Of a stretch of DNA of 64,000 nucleotides, positions 26,636 through 38,700 are shown in pieces. Both the position numbers and the translations under genes were made by a program. This DNA comes from Doris montereyensis (lineage: Eukaryota > Mollusca > Gastropoda > Nudibranchia > Dorididae). Each line of letters begins with the position of its first letter. The stretch's first letter is position 1. The notes beneath the pieces are model-generated. The model did no database searches and was not told where the DNA came from. It saw nothing but the letters and a program-made list of their open reading frames with translations. The DNA lies in NCBI GenBank assembly GCA_037039925.1, contig JAXRKP010001069.1, positions 88,026-152,025 of the forward strand. Reading direction: 5' to 3'.

Positions 26636-28155
26636 GATTAGAAAACCTAAGACAAAAAGAAGACCAAAGACAAGAAAAGAAGACCAACACAAAAAAGAAC
26701 ATCAAAAACGTAAAAGAACACTAAAGATAAGAAAAAAGATTCAAAAAACAGACCAAAGAAAAAAAGACCAAAGACAAAGAAGAAGACCAGAGACGAACAA
26801 GAAAACCCCACAAAAAATGACCAAAGTAAGAAAAAACAGACCAAAGACAAGAAAAGAAGACCAAAGAGAAGAAAAGAAGACCAAAACAAGAAAAGAAGAC
26901 CAAAGACAAAAAGAGAATATCAAAGACAGGAAAAGAAGACCAAAGACAAAAAGAAGACTAAAGACAAAAGACAAGACGAAAACAAGAAAAGACTAAAGAC
27001 AAGAAAAAAGAGAAAAAAAAAAGAAAAAAACCAGGACAAAAACAAGACCAAAGACAAGAAAAAAGACCAGAGACAAATAAAGAAGACCAAAGACCGAAAA
27101 GAAGACCAATGGACAAAAAAGACTAAAAAAAGACAAGAAAAGAAGACCCAAGACAAAAAAGAAGACCAAAAGCCAGAAAAGAAGACCAAAGACAAAAAAG
27201 AAGACCAAAAGACAAAAAAAAACCAAATCACGAAAATCAAAACCAGAGGCAATAAAAAGATCAAAAGACAAAAAAACATTAAAAAAGCACCGAAGACAGG
27301 AAGAGAAAATCAAGGACTGAAAAAGAAGAAGAAAAGAAAAAAAAGGACCAAAGACTAAAAAAAGGCAAATGATAAAAACAAGACCAAAGACATAAAAAGA
27401 CCAAAAAAAAACAAGACCAAAGACAAAAAAAAGACCAAAGACAGAAAACCAAAGATGAAACAGGAAAAGCAGACAAAAAGGAGACGCAAGACAAAATAGA
27501 AGACGAAAAGAAAAAAAACAAAAACAAAGACAAAAAAGAAGACCAAAGACCAGACTAGAAGACCATACAGAAGAAAAGAAGACCAACAAAAGAAAAGACA
27601 AAACAAAAAAGATCAAAAACAAAGAAAAGAAGACCAAAGACAAAAAGTTCGAAATAAAAAAGACCAAATACAAAAAATAGATCACGACAAGAAAAAGACT
27701 TCAAGACAAGAAAAGAAGACCACAAGCAAGAAAAAAGACCAAGGAGACCAAAGACAAGCAAAGACCAAGACAAAAAAAGAAGACCTAAAACAAGAAATCA
27801 GACGAACAAATACAAAAAAGACCAAAGACAAGAAAAGAAGACTAAAGACGAAAAGAAGACCAAAGCCAAAAAAGACACAAAATAAAGAAGACCAAAGTCA
27901 AGAAAAGAAGACCAAATACCAAAAAGGATAAAGACAACAACAAAAACCAAGACAAGAAAAAAAGACGACAAACAAGAAAAAAAGACCAAACACAAGAAAA
28001 GAAGACCAAAAACAAGATAAGACCCAGACAAAAAGAAGACCAAAAAAGAAAAGAAGAAAAAATACAAGAAAAGAAGACCAACGACAAAAAAGAAGAATAA
28101 AAGACAAAATAGAAGACCAAATACAAAAACAAGAACAAAGACAAGAAAAGAAGAC
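26636..28155 (+). repeat. SatC purine-rich array, plus orientation
   Basis: Units built on AAGACCAAAGACAAGAAAAG, varying between about 14 and 22 bp. T is almost absent on the plus strand. Landmarks recur: AGAGAAAATCAAGGACTG at about 27303, and GAAACAGGAAAAGCAGAC near 27452 followed by ACAAAATAGAAGACG. The minus-strand frames rich in F, L, S and W are translations of this repeat, not proteins. Confidence 0.95.
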
Positions 28156-28440
28156 CATTTTTATGTCTGGTAGGTACTACTTCTATATGTCTGGTGGGTA
28201 CTACTTTGCGTATTGATATGGCTTGAAAAGAAAAGAAGACCAAACACAAGAAAAGAAGACCAAACACAAGAAAAGAAGACCAGAGACAAAAAAAGAAGAC
28301 CAAAAACAAAATATGTCTGGTAGGTACAACGTTGTTATGTCTGGTAGGTACTACTTCTTTATGTCTGGTAGGTACTAGTTTTTTATTATCTCGTAGGTAC
28401 TACTTCTTAATGACTGGTAGGTACTACTTTGCGTAGTGAT
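28156..28440 (+). repeat. SatD units with a SatC insert
   Basis: SatD (24 bp, containing TCTGGTAGGTACTACTT) at 28156-28218, SatC at 28219-28313, SatD again at 28314-28440. Both SatD groups end in a TTTGCGTA then TGATATG bridge before SatC resumes. Confidence 0.92.
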
Positions 28441-29730
28441 ATGTCTTGACAAGAAAAGAAGACCAAACACATGAACAGAAGACCAAAGACAAAAAAAAGA
28501 AGATCAATAACAAGAAAACAAGACCAATAACAAGAAAACAAGACCAAGGACAAGAAAAATACACCAAAGACGGAAAAGAAGATCAAAGACAAGAAAATAA
28601 GACCAAAGACAAAAAAGACCAAGACACAAAAGAAGACCAAAGACAAAAAGAAGACCAAAGACAATTAAAGAAGACCAAATGCAAAAACAGAAGACCAAAG
28701 AACAGACGAAAACACCAAAGACAATAAAACAAGACCAAAGACAAAGAAAGACCAAAGACAAAAAGAAGACCAATAACAAGAAAACAAGACCAATAACAAG
28801 AAAACAAGACCAAGGACAAGAAAATACACCAAAGACGAAAAAGATGATCAAAGACAAGAAAATAAGACCAAAGAAAAAAAGACCAAGACACAAAAGAAGA
28901 CCAAAGTCAAAAAAAGAAGACGAAAATGCAAGAAAAGAAGACCAAAGGCAAAAAGAGAAGACCAAAGAACAGAAAAAAACACCAAAGATAATAAAACAAG
29001 ACCAAAGACAAAAACGAAGACCGAACACAGGAAAGAAAATCAAAGACTGGAAAAGAAGAAGAAAGACAAAAACTAAAAAAAAAGAAGACCAATGACAAAA
29101 AACAAGACCAAAGACAAAAAGAAGACCAAAAGACAAAAACAAGACCAATGAAAAAAAGACCAAAGACAAACAAAAGACCAAAGACAAAAAAGACAAAATA
29201 AAGAAGACCAAAGACAAAAAAAGAAGACCAAATACAAAAAAAAAGATGACGACAAGAAAAAAGACCCAAGACAAGAAAAGAAGAGACAAACAAGAACAAA
29301 AGACCAAACACAAGAAAAGAAGACCAAAGACAAGCAAAGAGCAAGACAAAAAAAAGAAGACCAAAAACGAGAAATAAGAAGAACAAATACAAAAAATACC
29401 AAAGACAAGAAAAGAAGACCAAAGACAAAACGAAGACCAAAGGCAAAAAAGACACAAAATAAAGAAGACCAAAGACAAGAAAATGAAGACCAAATACAAA
29501 AAAAGATCAAGACAAAAAAAAAACCAAGACAAGAAAAGAAGACCACAAACAAGAAAAAAAGACCAAACACAAGAAAAGAAGACCAAAGACAAGAAAAGAC
29601 CAAGACAAAAAGAAGACCAAAAAAAAGAAGAAGAAAAATACAGAAAAGAAGACCAACGACAAAAAAAGAACAAAAGACAAAATAGAAGACCAAAGACAAA
29701 AACAAGAACAAAGACAAGAAAAGAAGACCA
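28441..29730 (+). repeat. SatC array with internal 266-bp repeat
   Basis: SatC with the landmark AGACCAAGGACAAGAAAA at 28541 and 28807 (266 bp apart), each followed by CACCAAAGACG. Later come ACCAAAGATAATAAAACAAG near 28982 and AGAAAATCAAAGACTGG near 29036. The block 28441-29080 reappears inverted at about 53340-53910. Confidence 0.93.
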
Positions 29731-29895
29731 TTTTCATGTCTGGTAGGTACTACTTCTTTATGTCTGGTGGGTACTACTTTGCGTATTGATATGGTATTGA
29801 AAAGAAAAGAAGACCAAACAAGAAAAGAAGTCCAAACACAAAGAAAAGAAGACAAAAGACAAAAAAAGAACATCAAAAACAAGATAAAAGAAGAC
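29731..29895 (+). repeat. SatD pair then SatC
   Basis: Two SatD units (29731-29793), the TTTGCGTATTGATATGG bridge, then SatC to 29895. Same arrangement as 28156-28313. Confidence 0.9.
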
Positions 29896-30242
29896 GTCTT
29901 TATGTCTGGTAGGTACTACTTCATTATGTCTGGTAGGTAGTATTTCTTTATGTCCGGTAGGTACTACTTTTGTCTGTCTTGTAGGAACTATTTCTTTACG
30001 TCTGTTAGGTACTACTTTTTTATGTCTCGTAGGTAACTTCTTTATGTCTGGTGCGTACTATTTTTTTCTGTCTTGTAGGCATTATTTCTTTATGTCTTGT
30101 GGGTACTACTTCTTTATGTCCGGTAGGCACTACTTCTTTACGTCTGGTAGACACTAGTTTTTTTATCTGGTAGGTACAACTTCTTTATGTTTCGTAGGTA
30201 CTATTTCTTTATGTATGGTAGGTACTACTTCTTTAGGGTCTG
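29896..30242 (+). repeat. SatD 24-bp array, plus orientation
   Basis: About 14 units of the 24-bp repeat with sub-variants, for example CTTGTAGGAACTATTTC and CTTGTGGGTACTACTTC. The part from 30068 is the first copy of a tandem duplication whose second copy starts at 30888. Confidence 0.93.
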
Positions 30243-30440
30243 CAAGAAAGAAGACCAAACACAAGAAAAGAAGACCAAGACAAAAAGAAGACCAAAATCA
30301 AAATATGTCTGGTAGGTACAACGTTGTTATGTCTGTAGGTACTACTTCTAGTTTTTTATTATCTGGTAGGTACTACTTTTAATGTCTGGTAGGTACTACT
30401 TTCTTGATATGTCTTGACAAGAAAAGAAGACCAAACACAC
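30243..30440 (+). repeat. Short SatC, SatD, SatC run
   Basis: SatC 30243-30303, SatD 30304-30405, SatC 30406-30440 (GATATGTCTTGACAAGAAAA), which then opens into SatE. The same entry sequence is at 31253. Confidence 0.9.
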
Positions 30441-30886
30441 TTTATCGCGCCTATCGCTTTTTTCGCTGGCTATCGTTCTTTATCGCTGCCTATCGCTCTT
30501 TATCGCGCTATGTCTTTATCGCTGTCTATCGCTCTTTATCGCTGCCTATCGCTCTTTATCGCTGCCTATCGCTCTTTATCGCAGCCTATCGCCTTTTATC
30601 GCAGCCTACCGCTCTTTATCGCAGCCTATCGCTCTTTATCGATGTTTTTCGCACCCTGTCGCTCTTTATCGCTCTCGCTCTTTATGGCTCTTTATCGGAG
30701 CCTATCGCTATTTATCGCTCTTTATCGCTCTTTATTGCTCTTTATCGCTCTTTATCTGAGCCTATCGCTCTTTATCGCTCTTTATCGCTCTTTATCGCTC
30801 TTTATCGCTCTTTATCGCTCTTTATCGCTTTTCATCGCTCTTTATCGCTCTTTAGCGCTCTTTATCGCAACCTATCGCAGCCTATT
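30441..30886 (+). repeat. SatE 10-bp array, plus orientation
   Basis: Units CTCTTTATCG, CTGCCTATCG and CAGCCTATCG, period 10 bp. The frame repeats every 30 bp without a stop, so long R-S-L-S-L-F-I-A-L-Y frames appear. Confidence 0.95.
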
Positions 30887-31288
30887 GCTGTCTTGTAGGC
30901 ACTATTTCTTTATGTCTTGTGGGTACTACTTCTTTATGTCCGGTAGGCACTACTTCTTTACGTCTGGTAGACACTATGGTTTTTTTATGCCTGGTAGGTA
31001 CTACTTCTTTATGTTTCGTAGGTACTATTTCTTTATGTATGGTAGGTACTACTTTAGGTCTGCAAGAAAAGAAGACCAAACACAAGAAAAGAAGACCAAA
31101 GACAAAAAAGAAGACCAAAATCAAAATATGTCTGGTAGGTACAACGTTGTTATGTCTGGTAGGTACTACTTCTTTATGTCTGGTAGGTACTACCTCTTGA
31201 TTATCTGGTAGGTACTACTTCTTAATGTCTGGTAGGTACTACTTTGCGTAGTGATATGTCTTGACAAGAAAAGAAGACCAAACACACT
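30887..31288 (+). repeat. Second copy of SatD/SatC block
   Basis: SatD 30887-31060, SatC 31061-31125, SatD 31126-31252, SatC 31253-31288. It duplicates 30068-30440: CTGTCTTGTAGGC at 30068 and 30888, and GATATGTCTTGACAAGAAAA at 30406 and 31253. Confidence 0.92.
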
Positions 31289-31952
31289 TTATCGCTGCCT
31301 ATCGCTTTTTTCGCTGGCTATCGTTCTTTATCGCTGCCTATCGCTCTTTATCGCTGCCTATCGCTCTTTATCGCTGCCTATCGCTCTTTATCGCTGCCTA
31401 TCGCTCTTTATCGCAGCCTATTGCAGTCTATCGCAGCCTATCGCAGCCTATCGCCGCCTATCGCAGCCAATCGCTTTTTATCGCTCTTTATTGCTCTTTA
31501 TCGCCCTTTGTCGCTCTTTATCGCTCTTTATCGCTCTTTATCGCTCTTTATCGCTCTTTATCACTCTACCGCCCTTTATTGCAGCCTATCGCAGCCTATT
31601 GCAAGCTATCGCAACCTATCGCAACCTATCACAACCTATTGCTACCTATCGCAGCTTATCGCAGCCTATTGCACCCTATAGCCGTCTATCGCACCCTATC
31701 ACACCTATCGCACCCTATCGCACCCTATCTCACACTATCGCACCGTATCGCACCCTATCGCAGCTTATCGCACCCTATCGCACCATATCGCACCCTATCA
31801 CAGCCTATCGCAGCCTATCGCAGCCTATCGCAACCTATGGCTGTCTATGGCTGCCTATGGCTGCCTATGGCTGCTTTATCGCTCCCTATCGCTCCCTATC
31901 GCTCCCTATGGCTCGGTATCGCTGCCTATCGCTGCCTATCGCTGCCTATGGC
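31289..31952 (+). repeat. SatE higher-order module, plus orientation
   Basis: Variants occur in blocks in this order: CTGCC/CTCTTT mix, CAGCC, CTCTTT, CAGCC, CAACC, CACCC, CAGCC, then ATGGCTGCCT, CTCCC and CTGCC before TATCG. The module ends at a CTCTAGACCGCCTTAGACCG motif (31952 onward). The same order is seen in minus-strand modules (33016-33730 and others). Confidence 0.92.
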
Positions 31953-32425
31953 TCTAGACCGCCTTAGACCGCTTTCAACCGCTTCGAACCGCTTCGAACC
32001 GTTTCGAACCGTTTCGAACCGTTTCGAACCGCTTATAACCCCTTCGAACCCCTTCTGACCCCTTCTAACCCCTTCTAACCCCTTCTAATCCAGTCTTACC
32101 GCTTTTAACCGCTTGTAATCGCTTGTAACCGCTTCTAACCGCTTCTAACCGCTTCCAACTACTTTTAAACCGCTTCCTACCGCTTTTAAACAGCTTCCTA
32201 AAGCTTCCATCCATTTTTATCCGCTTTTAACCGCTCTTTACCGCTTTCTCCATACAGCTTTTTACCGCTTCCTAACGCTTCCTACCATTTTCATACAGCT
32301 TCCTACAGTTTCCTACAGCTTTCATATCCTTTTAACCGCTTTTAACCGCTCTTTACCGCTTTGAACCGCTCCTTACCGCTTTTTACAGCTTTCTAGAGTT
32401 TCCTACCGCTTCTAACCGCTCTAAT
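31953..32425 (+). repeat. SatG CCGCTT-type array, plus orientation
   Basis: Starts with TCTAGACCGCCTTAGACCG, then units such as CGAACCGCTT, CTAACCCCTT, CTTCCTACCG and TACAGCTTCC, 10-11 bp each. Ends in CCCATCCCT-type units. An inverted, near-identical version is at 57016-57375. Confidence 0.9.
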
Positions 32426-32975
32426 ACGTCCCCATCCCTCCCCATCCCTGCCCATCACTTTATCGCTGCCCATCCCTCTGTATCGCTGCCCATCCCTCTT
32501 TATCGCTGCCTATGGCTCTTTATTGCTGTCGATCCCTCTTTATCGCTGCCCATCCTCTTTATCGCCGCCTATCGCTCTTTATCGCTGCCTATGGCTCTTT
32601 ATCGCTGCCTATGGCTGCCTATCGCTGTTTATGGCTGCCTATCGCTGCCTATCGCTGCCTATGGCTGCCTATCGCTGCCTATGGCTGCCTATCGCTGCAT
32701 ATGGCTGCCTATCGCTGTCTATCGCTCTTTATCACAGCCTATCGCTGTTTATCGCAGCCTATCGCTCTTTATCGCAGCCTATCGCTCTTTATCGCAGGCT
32801 ATCGCTCTTTATCAGTCTTTATCGCTCTTTATCGCAGCCTATCGCTCTTTATCGCAGCCTATCGCTCCCTATCGCTGCCTATCGTAGCCTATCGCAGCCT
32901 ATCGCATCCTATCGCAGGCTATCGCAGCCTATCGCAGCCTATCACAGCCTAGGGCAGCCTATCGCAGCCTATCGA
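32426..32975 (+). repeat. SatE array, plus orientation
   Basis: 10-bp units starting with CTGCCCATCC, then CTGCCTATGG, CTCTTTATCG and CAGCCTATCG blocks. Frames of up to 160 codons here are repeat artefacts. Confidence 0.94.
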
Positions 32976-33015
32976 AACGGTTCAAAGCGGTTTAAAGCGG
33001 TCTAAGGCGGTCTAG
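32976..33015. other. SatE orientation switch (head-to-head)
   Basis: Plus-oriented CAGCCTATCG meets the inverted module terminator: AAACGGTTCAAAGCGG then GGTCTAAGGCGGTCTAGAGC. From here the units read on the minus strand. Confidence 0.85.
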
Positions 33016-35315
33016 AGCGATAGGCAGCGATAGGTAGCGATAGGGGAGTGATAGGGAGCCATAGGGAGCGATAGGGAGCGATAGGGAGCGATAAGCAGCC
33101 ATAGGCAGCCATATGCAGCCATAGGCAGCCATAGGCAGCCATAATCAGCCAGAGGCAGCCATAGGCTGCGATAAAGAGCGATAGGCTGCGATAGGGTGCG
33201 ATAGGGTGCGATAAACAGCGATAGGCTGCAATAGGGTGCAATAGGTGCGATAGGGTGCGATAGGGTGCGATAGGCGGCGATAGGGTGCGACAGGCTGCGA
33301 TAGGCTGCAATAGGCTGCGATAGGTTGCAATAGGTTGTGATAGGTTGCGATAGGGTGTCATAGGTTGCGATAGGCTGCGATAGGCTGCGATAGCCTGCGA
33401 TAGGTTGCGAAAGGCTGCGAAAGGCTGCGATACGCTGTGATAAAGAGGATAAGGAGCGATAAAGAGCGATAAAGAGCGACAAAGAGCGACAAAGAACGAT
33501 AAAGAGCGATAAAGAGCGATAAAGAGTGATAAAGAGTGATAAAGAGTGACAAAGAGCGATAAAGAGCGATAAAGAGCGATAAAGAGCGATAAAGAGCAAT
33601 AAAAGCGATAAAGAGTGATAAAGAGTGATAAAGAGCGATAAAGAGCGATAAAGAGCAATAAAGAGCGATAAATAAAGAGCAATAAAGAGCGATTCAAAGT
33701 GGTTCAAAGCGGTCTAAGGCGGTCTAGAGCAATAGGCAGCGATAGGCAGCGATAGGCAGCCATAGTCAGCGATAGGGAGCAATAGGGAATGATAAGCAGC
33801 TCTAGGCAGTCATAGGCAGCCATAGGCAGCCATGGGCAGCCATAGGCAGCCATAGGCAGCCATAGGCTGCGATAGGCTGCGATAGAATACGATAGGCTGC
33901 GATAGGGTGCGATAGGGTGCGATAGGATGCGATAGGCTGCGATAGTGTGCGATAGGCGGCGATAGGGTGCGATAGGCTGCGATAGGCTGCGATAGGGTGC
34001 AATAGGTTAAGATAGGTTGCGATAGGCTGCGATAGGCTGCGATAGTAGGTTGCAATAGGTTATGATAGGCTGCGATAGGCTGCGATAGGGTGCGATAGTG
34101 TGCGATAGGCGGCGATAGGGTGCGATAGGCTGCGATAGGCTGCGATAGGCTGCGATAGGTTGCAATAGGTTAAGATAGGTTGCGATAGGTTGCGATAAGT
34201 TGCGATAGGATGCGATAGGCTGCGATAGACTGCAATATGCTGAGATACGCTGTGATAAAGAGCGATAAGGAGCGATAAAAAGTGATAAAAAGCGATAAAG
34301 AGCGATAAAGAGCGATAGGCTGCGATAGGCTGCGATAGGCTGCGATAGGCTGCGATAGGCTGCGGTAGGCTGCGATACGCTGTGATAAAGAGCGATAAGG
34401 AGCGATAAAGAGCGATAAAGAGCGATAAAGAACGACAGGCTCCGATAAAGAGCGATAGGCTGCGATAAAGAGCGATAAAGAGCAATAAAGAGCGATAAAG
34501 AGTCATAAAGAGCGATAAAGAGCGATAAAGAGCGATAAAGAGCGATAGGTTGCGATAAAGAGCGATAGGCTGCGATAACGAGCGATAAAGAGCGATAAAG
34601 AGCGATAAAGAGCGATAAAGAGCGATAAAGAGCGATAAAGAGCGATAAAGAGCGATAAAGAGCGATAAAGAGCGATAAAGAGCGATAAAGAGCGATAAAG
34701 AGCGATAAAGAGCTATAAAGAGCGATAAAGAACGAAAAGAGCGATACAGAGCGATAAAGAGCGATACAGAGCGATAAAGAGCGATAAAGAGCGATAAAGA
34801 GCGATAAAGAGCGATAGGCTGCGATAGGACTTCGATAACCTGCGATAGGCTGCGATAGGCTGCGATAGGCTGCGATTGGCTGCGATAAAGCTGCGATAAA
34901 GAGCGATAAAGAGCGTAAAGAGCGATAGGCTGCGATAAAGAGCGATAGGCTTCGATAAAGAGCGATAGGCTGCTAATAAAGAGCGATAGGCTGCGATAGA
35001 GTGCGATAGGCTGCGATAAGCTGTGATAGGCTGCGATAGGCAGCGATAAAGAGCTGCCATAGCCGCGATAGGCAGCCATAGGCAGCGATAGGCAGCGATA
35101 GGTAGCCATAAGCAGCAATAGCAGCCATAGGCTGCGATAAAGAGCCATAGCCAGCGATAAAGAGCCATAGGCAACGATAAAGAGCGATAGGCAGCGATAA
35201 AGAGCCATAGGCAGCGATAAAGAGGGATTGGCAGCTATAAAGAGGATGGCCAGAGATAAAGAGCCATAGGCAGCGATAAAGAGGATGGGCAGCGATAAAG
35301 AGGGATGGGCAGCGA
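33016..35315 (-). repeat. SatE modules, minus orientation
   Basis: Several inverted modules. The first (33730 down to 33016) shows the same block order as 31289-31952 when read on the minus strand and ends in the TCTAGACCGCC motif; a second terminator lies at 33696-33730. The marker GATACGCTGTGATAAAGAG recurs at about 33429, 34245 and 34371. Long GATAAAGAGC runs lie at 34440-34810. Confidence 0.94.
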
Positions 35316-35322
35316 TATCGCT
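35311..35322. other. Palindrome at SatE orientation switch
   Basis: AGCGATATCGCT, a perfect 12-nt palindrome, sits exactly where minus-oriented units (AGCGATAAAG) change to plus-oriented units (ATCGCTCTTT). The GATATC core lets one unit read as either strand. Confidence 0.85.
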
Positions 35323-35640
35323 CTTTATCGCGACCTATGGCTGCCTATCGCTGCTTATCTCTGCCTATCGCTGCCTATCGCTGCCTATGGCTGACTATCG
35401 CTGCCTATGGCTGCCTATCGCTGAATATGGCTGCCTATCGCTGCCTATCGCTGCCTATGGCTGCCTATGGCTGCCTATCGCTGCCTATGGCTCTTTATCG
35501 CTGCCTGTGGCTCTTTATTGCTGCCTATGGCTCTTTATCGCTGCCTATGGCTCTTTATCGCTGCCTATGGCTCTTTATCGTTGCCTAGGGCTCTTTATCG
35601 CGCTGCCTATGGCTATTTATCGCGCTGCCTATGGCTCCGA
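35316..35640 (+). repeat. SatE array, plus orientation
   Basis: Mainly ATGGCTGCCT, ATCGCTGCCT and CTCTTTATCG units. Ends at 35637 where CTCCGATAAAGAGCG marks another orientation switch. Confidence 0.93.
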
Positions 35641-37560
35641 TAAAGAGCGATAAAGAGCGATAAAGAGTGATAAAGAGCGATAAAAAGCGATAAAGAGCGA
35701 TAAATAGCGATAGGCTGCGACAAGGTGCGATAGGGTGCGATAGGGTGCGATAGGGTGCGATAGGGTGCGATAGGGTGCGATAGGTTGCGATAGGGTGCGA
35801 TAGGCTAGGCGATAGGCTGCGATAGGCTGCGATAGGTTGCAATAGGTTATGATAGGTTGCGATAGGTTGCGATAGGTTGCGATATGGCGATAGGCTGCGA
35901 TAGGCTGCGAAAGGCTGCGATAGCTGTGATAAAGAGCGAAAGCCTGCGAAAGGCTGTGATAAAGAGCGATAAAGAACGATAAAGAGCGATAAAGAGCGAA
36001 AAAGAGCGATAAAGAGCGATAGGCTGCGATAGGCTGCGATAGGCTGCGATAGGCTGCGAGGCTGCGATAGGCTGCGATAGGAGCGATAAAGAGGCGATAG
36101 GCTGCGATACGCTGTGATAAAGAACGATAAAGAGCGATAGGTGATAAAAGAGGATAAAGAGCGATAAAGAGCGATAGGCTGCGATAGGCGATCGATAAGA
36201 GCGATAAAGAGCGATAAAGAGCGATAAAGAGCGATAAAGAGCGATAAAGAGCGATAAAGAGCGATAAAGAGCGATAGGCTGCGATAAGATAAAGAGCGAT
36301 AAAGACTGCGATAAAGAGCGATAAAGAGCGATAAAGAGCGATAAAGAGCGATAAAGAAGGAGCGATAACAAGCGATAAAGAGCGATAAAGAGCGATAAAG
36401 AGCGATAAAGAGCGATAGGCTGCGATAAAGAGCGATAAAGAGCGATAAAGAGCGATAAGGAGCGATAAAGAGCGATAAAGAGCGACAGGCTCCGATAAAG
36501 AGCGATAAAGAGCGATGCGATAAAGAGCGATAAAGAGCGATAAAGAGCGATAAGGCTGCGATAAAGAGCGATAAAGAGCGATAAAGAGCGATAAAGAGCG
36601 ATAAGGCTGCGATAAAGAGCGATAAAAAGCGATCGCTGATAAAGAGCGATAAAGAGCGATAAAGAGCGATAAAAAGCGATAAAGAGCGATAAAGAGTGAT
36701 AAAGAGCGATAAAGAGCGATAAAGAGCGATAAAGAGCGATAAAGAGCGATAAAGAGCGATAAAGAGCGATAAAGAGCGATAGGCTGCGATAGGCTGCGAT
36801 AGGCTGCGATAAGGAGCCGATAAGGAGCGATAGGCTGCGATAGGCTGCGATAGGATTGTGATAAAGAGCAGCGATAAAGAGCGAGAAAAGGATAAAGAGC
36901 GATAAAGAGCGATAAGCTCTTTATCGATAAAGAGCGATTTTTTGCCGCCATCGTTCTTTATCGATAGGCTGCGATAAAGAGCAATAAAGAGCGATAAAGA
37001 GCTATCGCTGCGATAAAGAGCGATTTGCGACAAAGAGCAATAGGCTGCGATAAAGAGCCGATAGGCTTTATCGCGATAAAAGCGAGCGATAAAGATCGAT
37101 AAAGAGCGATAAAGAGCGATAAAGAGCGATAAAGAGCGATAAAAAGCGATAAAGAACAATAAAAGCGATAAAGAGCGATAGAGCGAAAAAGCTCTTAAAG
37201 AGCGATAAAGAGCGATAAAGAGCGATAAAGACTTGATAAAGAGCGATAAAAGCGATAAAGAGCGATAAAGAGCGATAAAGAGCGATAAAGAGCGATAGAG
37301 AGCGATAAAGAGCGATAGGCTGCGATAGCTCTTCGATAACCTGCGATAGGCTTTTATCGAGCGATAGGCTGCGATAAAGAGCGATAAAGAGCGATAAATA
37401 GCGATAAAGAGCGATACCGCTGCTTGAGCATAAAGAGCGATAGGCAGCGATAAAGAGCGATAGGCTGCGATAAAGATCGATAGGCGATAAAGAGCGATAG
37501 GCTCGATATCGCTCTTTAGGCTCGATATCGCTGCGATAAAGTTCTTGATAGGCTGCGATC
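35641..37560 (-). repeat. SatE array, minus orientation
   Basis: GATAAAGAGC and GATAGGCTGC units, with GATAGGGTGC and GATAGGTTGC blocks in 35710-35880 and the CTGTGATAAAG marker near 36113. A frame of 524 codons on the minus strand (37159-35585) is purely repeat-derived. From about 36900 short plus-oriented pieces such as GCTCTTTATCG begin to intrude. Confidence 0.92.
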
Positions 37561-37855
37561 GCAGCGAAAAGGCTGCGATTATCAGCGATATCGCGATAAA
37601 GAGCGATAGCGATATCGAGCTTTTTCGGTCTGCGATAGGCGCTTAAGATAGCCGATAGGCAGCGCTAAAGAGCAATAGGCAGCGATAATCGCTAGGCAAC
37701 GATAAAGAGCGATAGGCAGCGATAAAGAGCGATAAACAGCGATAGGCGATAGGCAGCCTATAGGCAGCGATAAAGAGCCATCAAGCAGCGATAAAGAGGA
37801 TAGGCAGCGATAAAAGATATCGCGATAAAGCACAGGCGATAAAGAGCCTTATCGC
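37561..37855. repeat. SatE, partly scrambled
   Basis: Short minus-oriented units mixed with ATATCGCG and GATATCGAGC reversals. The switch back to plus orientation is near 37847 (AAAGAGCCTTATCGCTGCC). Confidence 0.85.
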
Positions 37856-38700
37856 TGCCAATCAAGGATGCAACCTATCGCAGCCTATCGCACCTATCGC
37901 TGCCTATCGCCGCCTATGGCTGCCTATCACTGCCTATCGCTGCCTATGGCTGCCTATCGCTGCCTATCGCTGCCTATCGCTGCCTATGGCTGCCTATCGC
38001 TGCCCATGGCTCTTTATCGCTGCCTGCCTTTATCGCTGCCTATGGCTCTTTATCGCTGCCCATCCTCTTTATCGGCCTATGGCTCTTTATTTATCTTTAT
38101 GGCTGCCTAGGGCTCTTTATCGCGCTGCCTATGGCTGCCTTTATCGCTGCCTATGCAACCTATGACTGGCTATCACAGCCTATCGCAGCCTATCACAGCC
38201 TATCACAGCCTATCACAGCCTATCATCGCAGTCTATCGCAGCCTATCGCAGCCTATCACAGCCTATCACAGCCTATCACAGCCTATCACAGTTTATCGCA
38301 GCCTATCACTCTTTATCGCAGCCTATCGCTCTTTATCGCTCTTGATCGCTCTTTATCGAGCCTATCGCTTTTTTCGCCGATCAATCCATCGTTTATCGCA
38401 GCCATATCGTTCTTTATCGCAGCCTATCGCCTTTGTCGCTCTTTTTGCAGCCTATCGCTCTTTATCGCTCTTTTTCGAGCCGATCGGGTTTATCGCTGAT
38501 TTATCGCTTTATCGAGCTTTATCGCTCTTTATCGCAGCCTACCGCAGCCTATCGCAGCCTATCGCAGTCTATCGCAGCCTATCGCAGCCTATCGCACTTT
38601 ATCGCTGCTTTATCGCTTTTTATCGCTCTTTATCGCTGTTTATCGCTCGTTATCGCTCTTTATCGCTCTTTATCGCAGCCGATATCGCTCTTTAGGCAGC
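37856..38700 (+). repeat. SatE array, plus orientation
   Basis: CTGCCTATCG and ATGGCTGCC blocks, then ACAGCCTATC and CTCTTTATCG blocks. The stretch TATCGCTTTTTTCGCC at about 38367 resembles the module-entry motif at 31305. Confidence 0.92.
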
